A model generated the notes under the pieces. The model made no database searches. It was not told the DNA's origin and saw nothing but the letters and a program-made list of their open reading frames with translations. A program made the translations under genes and the position numbers. DNA of 64,000 bases from Clostridiales bacterium (GTDB lineage Bacteria; Bacillota; Clostridia; Lachnospirales; Lachnospiraceae): assembly GCA_015655075.1 (NCBI GenBank), contig JAATFT010000091.1:1-64000 (forward strand), read 5' to 3'. Positions within the stretch are counted from its first letter, which is position 1. Each line of letters opens with the position of its first letter. Positions 61,590 through 64,000 of the stretch are shown in pieces.

Positions 61590-62417
61590 ATGAAAAAACA
61601 ACTGTCCAAATGTTTTTTGTTTTTATTTATGCTGGTGGCATTTTTAATTTCGGTATATCCTCTTGTTTGGGTAATTATCCAATCCTTAAAAACAGAAACC
61701 GAATTTCTCCAGAGTATATGGACTCTTCCGTCAAAACTGAATTTTGAAAATTATGCTATAGCATGGAATCAGGCGGGGATATCCATATACTTTACAAATA
61801 GCGTCATCGTGACGGTAGTCACTACCATTGTCAATCTGGTATTTGTAACATGCGCAGGTTATGCCTTTGCAAAATTGAAATTTCCGGGAAAATCATTTTT
61901 TTACTACATGATTATTTTCAATTTATTAATTCCCACGGCCATTATTCTTTTACCCATGTTTACCATGATTAATAAGATTCACCTGGTTAATACCCTTCCG
62001 GCTTTGGTATTCCCTTATTTTCAAGGATTTGCACCTTTGGGACTGATTATCTGCCGCAGTTATTTCGAAGACCTGCCGGATGAATTAATGGAAGCAGGCA
62101 GGCTGGACGGGTGCGGTAATCTCCAGGTATTTGTAAAAATCATGCTTCCGTTGTCAAAGCCCATCGTGGCAACCATGGCAATCCTTTCTTCCATGCAGGT
62201 GTGGAATGAATATTTATGGGCGCTGACTTCCATTACGGATCAGGCTAAATACACCCTTTCCGTTGGTATCGCCCTGTATAACAAAAAAACGGAAACCGTA
62301 GGATATACACCGGTATTTGCCGCATTGTCCATCAGCGCATTGGTAATTGTAATCATTTACTTGCTTTTGCAGAAAAACTTTGTAAAATCCATTGCGGCCG
62401 GTGCGGTTAAGGGATAA
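61590..62417 (+). CDS. Sugar ABC transporter permease, UgpE/MsmG type
   Basis: This 275-residue protein has SVYPLVWVIIQSLKTETEFLQSIWTLPSKLNFENYAIAW, the family's N-terminal pattern, and the EAA-loop DLPDELMEAGRLDGCGNLQVFVKIMLPLSKPIVATMAILS, six membrane segments and a C-terminal LQKNFVKSIAAGAVKG, the usual FV(K)GxxxGAVKG end. The ribosome binding site is weak (GGGAAT). The 103-bp gap upstream holds stems TTGAAAGAA/TTCTTTCAA and TGCCACA/TGTGGCA. The gene runs directly into the glycosidase, 12 bp later. Confidence 0.94.
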   Translation: MKKQLSKCFLFLFMLVAFLISVYPLVWVIIQSLKTETEFLQSIWTLPSKLNFENYAIAWNQAGISIYFTNSVIVTVVTTIVNLVFVTCAGYAFAKLKFPGKSFFYYMIIFNLLIPTAIILLPMFTMINKIHLVNTLPALVFPYFQGFAPLGLIICRSYFEDLPDELMEAGRLDGCGNLQVFVKIMLPLSKPIVATMAILSSMQVWNEYLWALTSITDQAKYTLSVGIALYNKKTETVGYTPVFAALSISALVIVIIYLLLQKNFVKSIAAGAVKG

Positions 62418-62429
62418 GGAGAAAAAATA

Positions 62430-64000
62430 ATGGATTTTTTAGAAAAATTTCAAAACCCGGATAAAAAATACAGTGTTCTGGCATTCTGGTTCCTAAACGG
62501 GGAACTGGATGCTGCTAAACTGAAACATCAGATCGATGAAATGGTGGAAAAAGGGGTATACGGCGGATTCATGCATCCCAGAGCCTATCTGAAAACCCCT
62601 TATCTGGAAGAAGAATGGTGGAAAGCCATTTCGGCTTGCATTGCCGAAGCTAAGGAGAAAGGCTTTGCGCCGTGGCTGTATGACGAATACGCCTGGCCCA
62701 GCGGAACGGCGGGAAGTACCTTTGACTACGGATACCAGAAGCCTTCCCGAATCCTCGCGAAAGGTCCGGTTAATATGGCCAAAGGGCTTTACGCCAAAGT
62801 TTTTGAACAGGAACAGCAATATGGAATCCGGGCGCTAAAAGAGCCGGAACAGCCGACTCAAGCGACTTGCGTTACAAAACCATCCCAATTGCCGGAGACA
62901 GAAAAAATAGAAAATCCCTTGGTTCAGGCAGCTTACGATATAAAACTATTCCAATTGCCGGAAACAGAAAAAGAACAGGATCCGTTAATTCAGGTAGTTG
63001 AAAGGAATGGAAAGTATTACGCCTTTTACCTGAAAATCTTTCCGAAAGCAGTGGATTATTTAAATCCCGAAACGATTTCAAATTTCATTGAATTAACCCA
63101 CGAGGAATATAAAAAGCGGTATGGCGGGGAATTCGGCGGTCTCATTCCGGGCATTTTTTTTGATGAGATTTATATGATGGGAAACCCCATTCCCTGGACA
63201 GAGTCCCTTCCTGCCAGGTTTAAAGAAAAGTATGGCTACAGCCTTATGGATGAATTGCCAAGCTTAATAGACGGAACGAAGGAACACGATAAGCAGGTAC
63301 GAAAGGACTATTTTTCCCTGATTGCCCGGATGTACGAAGAAGCCTTCTTTCAGCAGATTTCGGATTGGTGCGGGAAAAATCATCTGCTATTAACGGGACA
63401 TACGGAAGAATTTTTATGGGAACATCCCAGACGTCAGGGCAATTATTTTAAAACCATGAGGCATCTCATGGTGCCGGGTTCCGATTGTCACGATTACCGG
63501 TACCGCTATCCAAGACGTATTACCTACTGTGAGCCGAAATACTCCGTATCCGTAGCAAGGGCCTACAATAAAGAACGTGCCATGTCGGAAGCCATGGGAG
63601 GCGCAGGCTGGAACTGTACCCTGGAGGAATTTAAAAAAGGAATTCATACCTTAGCCGCCATGGGTATTAATATGTTCATCCTTCATGGATTCTACTATGA
63701 ATGTGAACATCAGGGTTCCCAGTCCGACTGGCCTACCAGTTTTTTCTACCAGAATCCCTACTGGAAATATTTCAGAGAATTTGCCGGATATGTACAGAGA
63801 ATCTGCTATATGAACAGTATCGGCCGTCCCGTTGTAAACTATGGGATTCTATACCCCATTGAAGATATGTACGAACATATGCTTAATGGGGAGGAGGACC
63901 GGAAGGGGAGGTTAATCAGCAATAAATTCCACGATGCATTGAATATCATGCTGGAAAATCAGCTGGACACCGATATGGTGGATTCCCAGTGTCTGATGAA
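62430..64000 (+). CDS. GH106-like glycoside hydrolase, 5' part
   Basis: The frame is open from ATG 62430 (AAGGAG 8 nt upstream) to the window end, 523 codons. YSVLAFWFLNGELDAAKLKHQIDEMVEKGVYGGFMHPRAYLKTPYLEEEWWKAISACIAEAKEKGFAPWLYDEYAWPSGTAGS is the N-terminal TIM-barrel pattern I know from alpha-L-rhamnosidase-type (GH106) and related enzymes; FFDEIYMMG, LTGHTEE and SEAMGGAGWNCTLEE follow. It is translationally linked to the ABC permease, so it should act on the sugar taken up by that transporter. Residues about 150-190 carry a tandem duplication (QLPETEK...PLxQ twice) not usual in the family. The C-terminus is outside the window. Confidence 0.85.
   Translation, partial: MDFLEKFQNPDKKYSVLAFWFLNGELDAAKLKHQIDEMVEKGVYGGFMHPRAYLKTPYLEEEWWKAISACIAEAKEKGFAPWLYDEYAWPSGTAGSTFDYGYQKPSRILAKGPVNMAKGLYAKVFEQEQQYGIRALKEPEQPTQATCVTKPSQLPETEKIENPLVQAAYDIKLFQLPETEKEQDPLIQVVERNGKYYAFYLKIFPKAVDYLNPETISNFIELTHEEYKKRYGGEFGGLIPGIFFDEIYMMGNPIPWTESLPARFKEKYGYSLMDELPSLIDGTKEHDKQVRKDYFSLIARMYEEAFFQQISDWCGKNHLLLTGHTEEFLWEHPRRQGNYFKTMRHLMVPGSDCHDYRYRYPRRITYCEPKYSVSVARAYNKERAMSEAMGGAGWNCTLEEFKKGIHTLAAMGINMFILHGFYYECEHQGSQSDWPTSFFYQNPYWKYFREFAGYVQRICYMNSIGRPVVNYGILYPIEDMYEHMLNGEEDRKGRLISNKFHDALNIMLENQLDTDMVDSQCLM

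Noticed and set aside
1-64000. Prophage or integrated plasmid in the window
   Set aside because: No integrase, capsid, terminase, Rep or conjugation gene was seen, and codon use looks uniform except in the repeat tract.

Overview
The window is low-GC DNA in the style of an anaerobic, spore-forming Clostridia, most likely a plant-polymer-degrading Lachnospiraceae. This assignment is inferred from gene content, not from a marker gene. Supporting features are spore-linked genes (CwlD-type amidase, YwmB-family protein, a PT-repeat coat-like protein, a GH18/SH3 protein), a secreted GH5-X2-CBM3 cellulase, citrate lyase fermentation genes, a clostridial 2[4Fe-4S] ferredoxin and strong GGAGG ribosome binding sites. 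No rRNA, tRNA or CRISPR array was seen, and no transposase or phage gene.

Layout. Positions 1-5100: a large membrane-anchored protein with a C39-like tail and a divergent mucin-like spore protein. Positions 5177-20770, mostly minus strand: YwmB, RpiB, YwlE-type phosphatase, Sua5/TsaC, CwlD, a GH18 protein, an unusual Ser/Thr kinase fused to a ParA-like domain plus a second ParA-like protein, then mecA (plus), a DUF1858 protein, a short ferredoxin gene, a MerR regulator, and the gdpP-rplI-dnaB cluster. Positions 20936-34068: a nitrogen/peptide island with two PII genes, a D-2-hydroxyacid dehydrogenase, a MATE exporter, a complete Opp-type peptide transporter, Amt, a TetR regulator and a HisC-like aminotransferase. 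Positions 34484-45005, minus strand: cellulase, a gene remnant, a small secreted protein, an ABC/FtsX transporter with its two-component system, and two small uncharacterised genes. Positions 45600-56041: a citrate fermentation locus (citX-citG-citC, a divergent response regulator and hybrid sensor kinase, citD-citE-citF, CitMHS-type transporter). Positions 56331-64000: a membrane-bound AraC regulator, a sugar ABC transporter (binding protein and two permeases) and the 5' part of a GH106-like glycosidase that runs off the window.

The most striking signals lie outside the proteins. Two 163-bp, about 94% identical palindromic elements sit directly upstream of the ribosome binding sites of a divergent PII gene and of oppB. 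Their terminal palindrome (AGAGTACTCT or a close variant) also occurs alone 21-22 nt upstream of the start codons of amt, the cellulase and the GH18 gene. Two 166-bp palindromes bounded by CTAG, and several smaller ones, are scattered in intergenic gaps. In the cit locus, hairpins with compensatory stem changes precede citX and citG, and the citX promoter carries three tandem 11-bp repeats, as expected for an OmpR/PhoB-type regulator. Among the proteins, the kinase/degenerate-ParA pair and the two-PII Opp/Amt island are the best candidates for poorly described biology.
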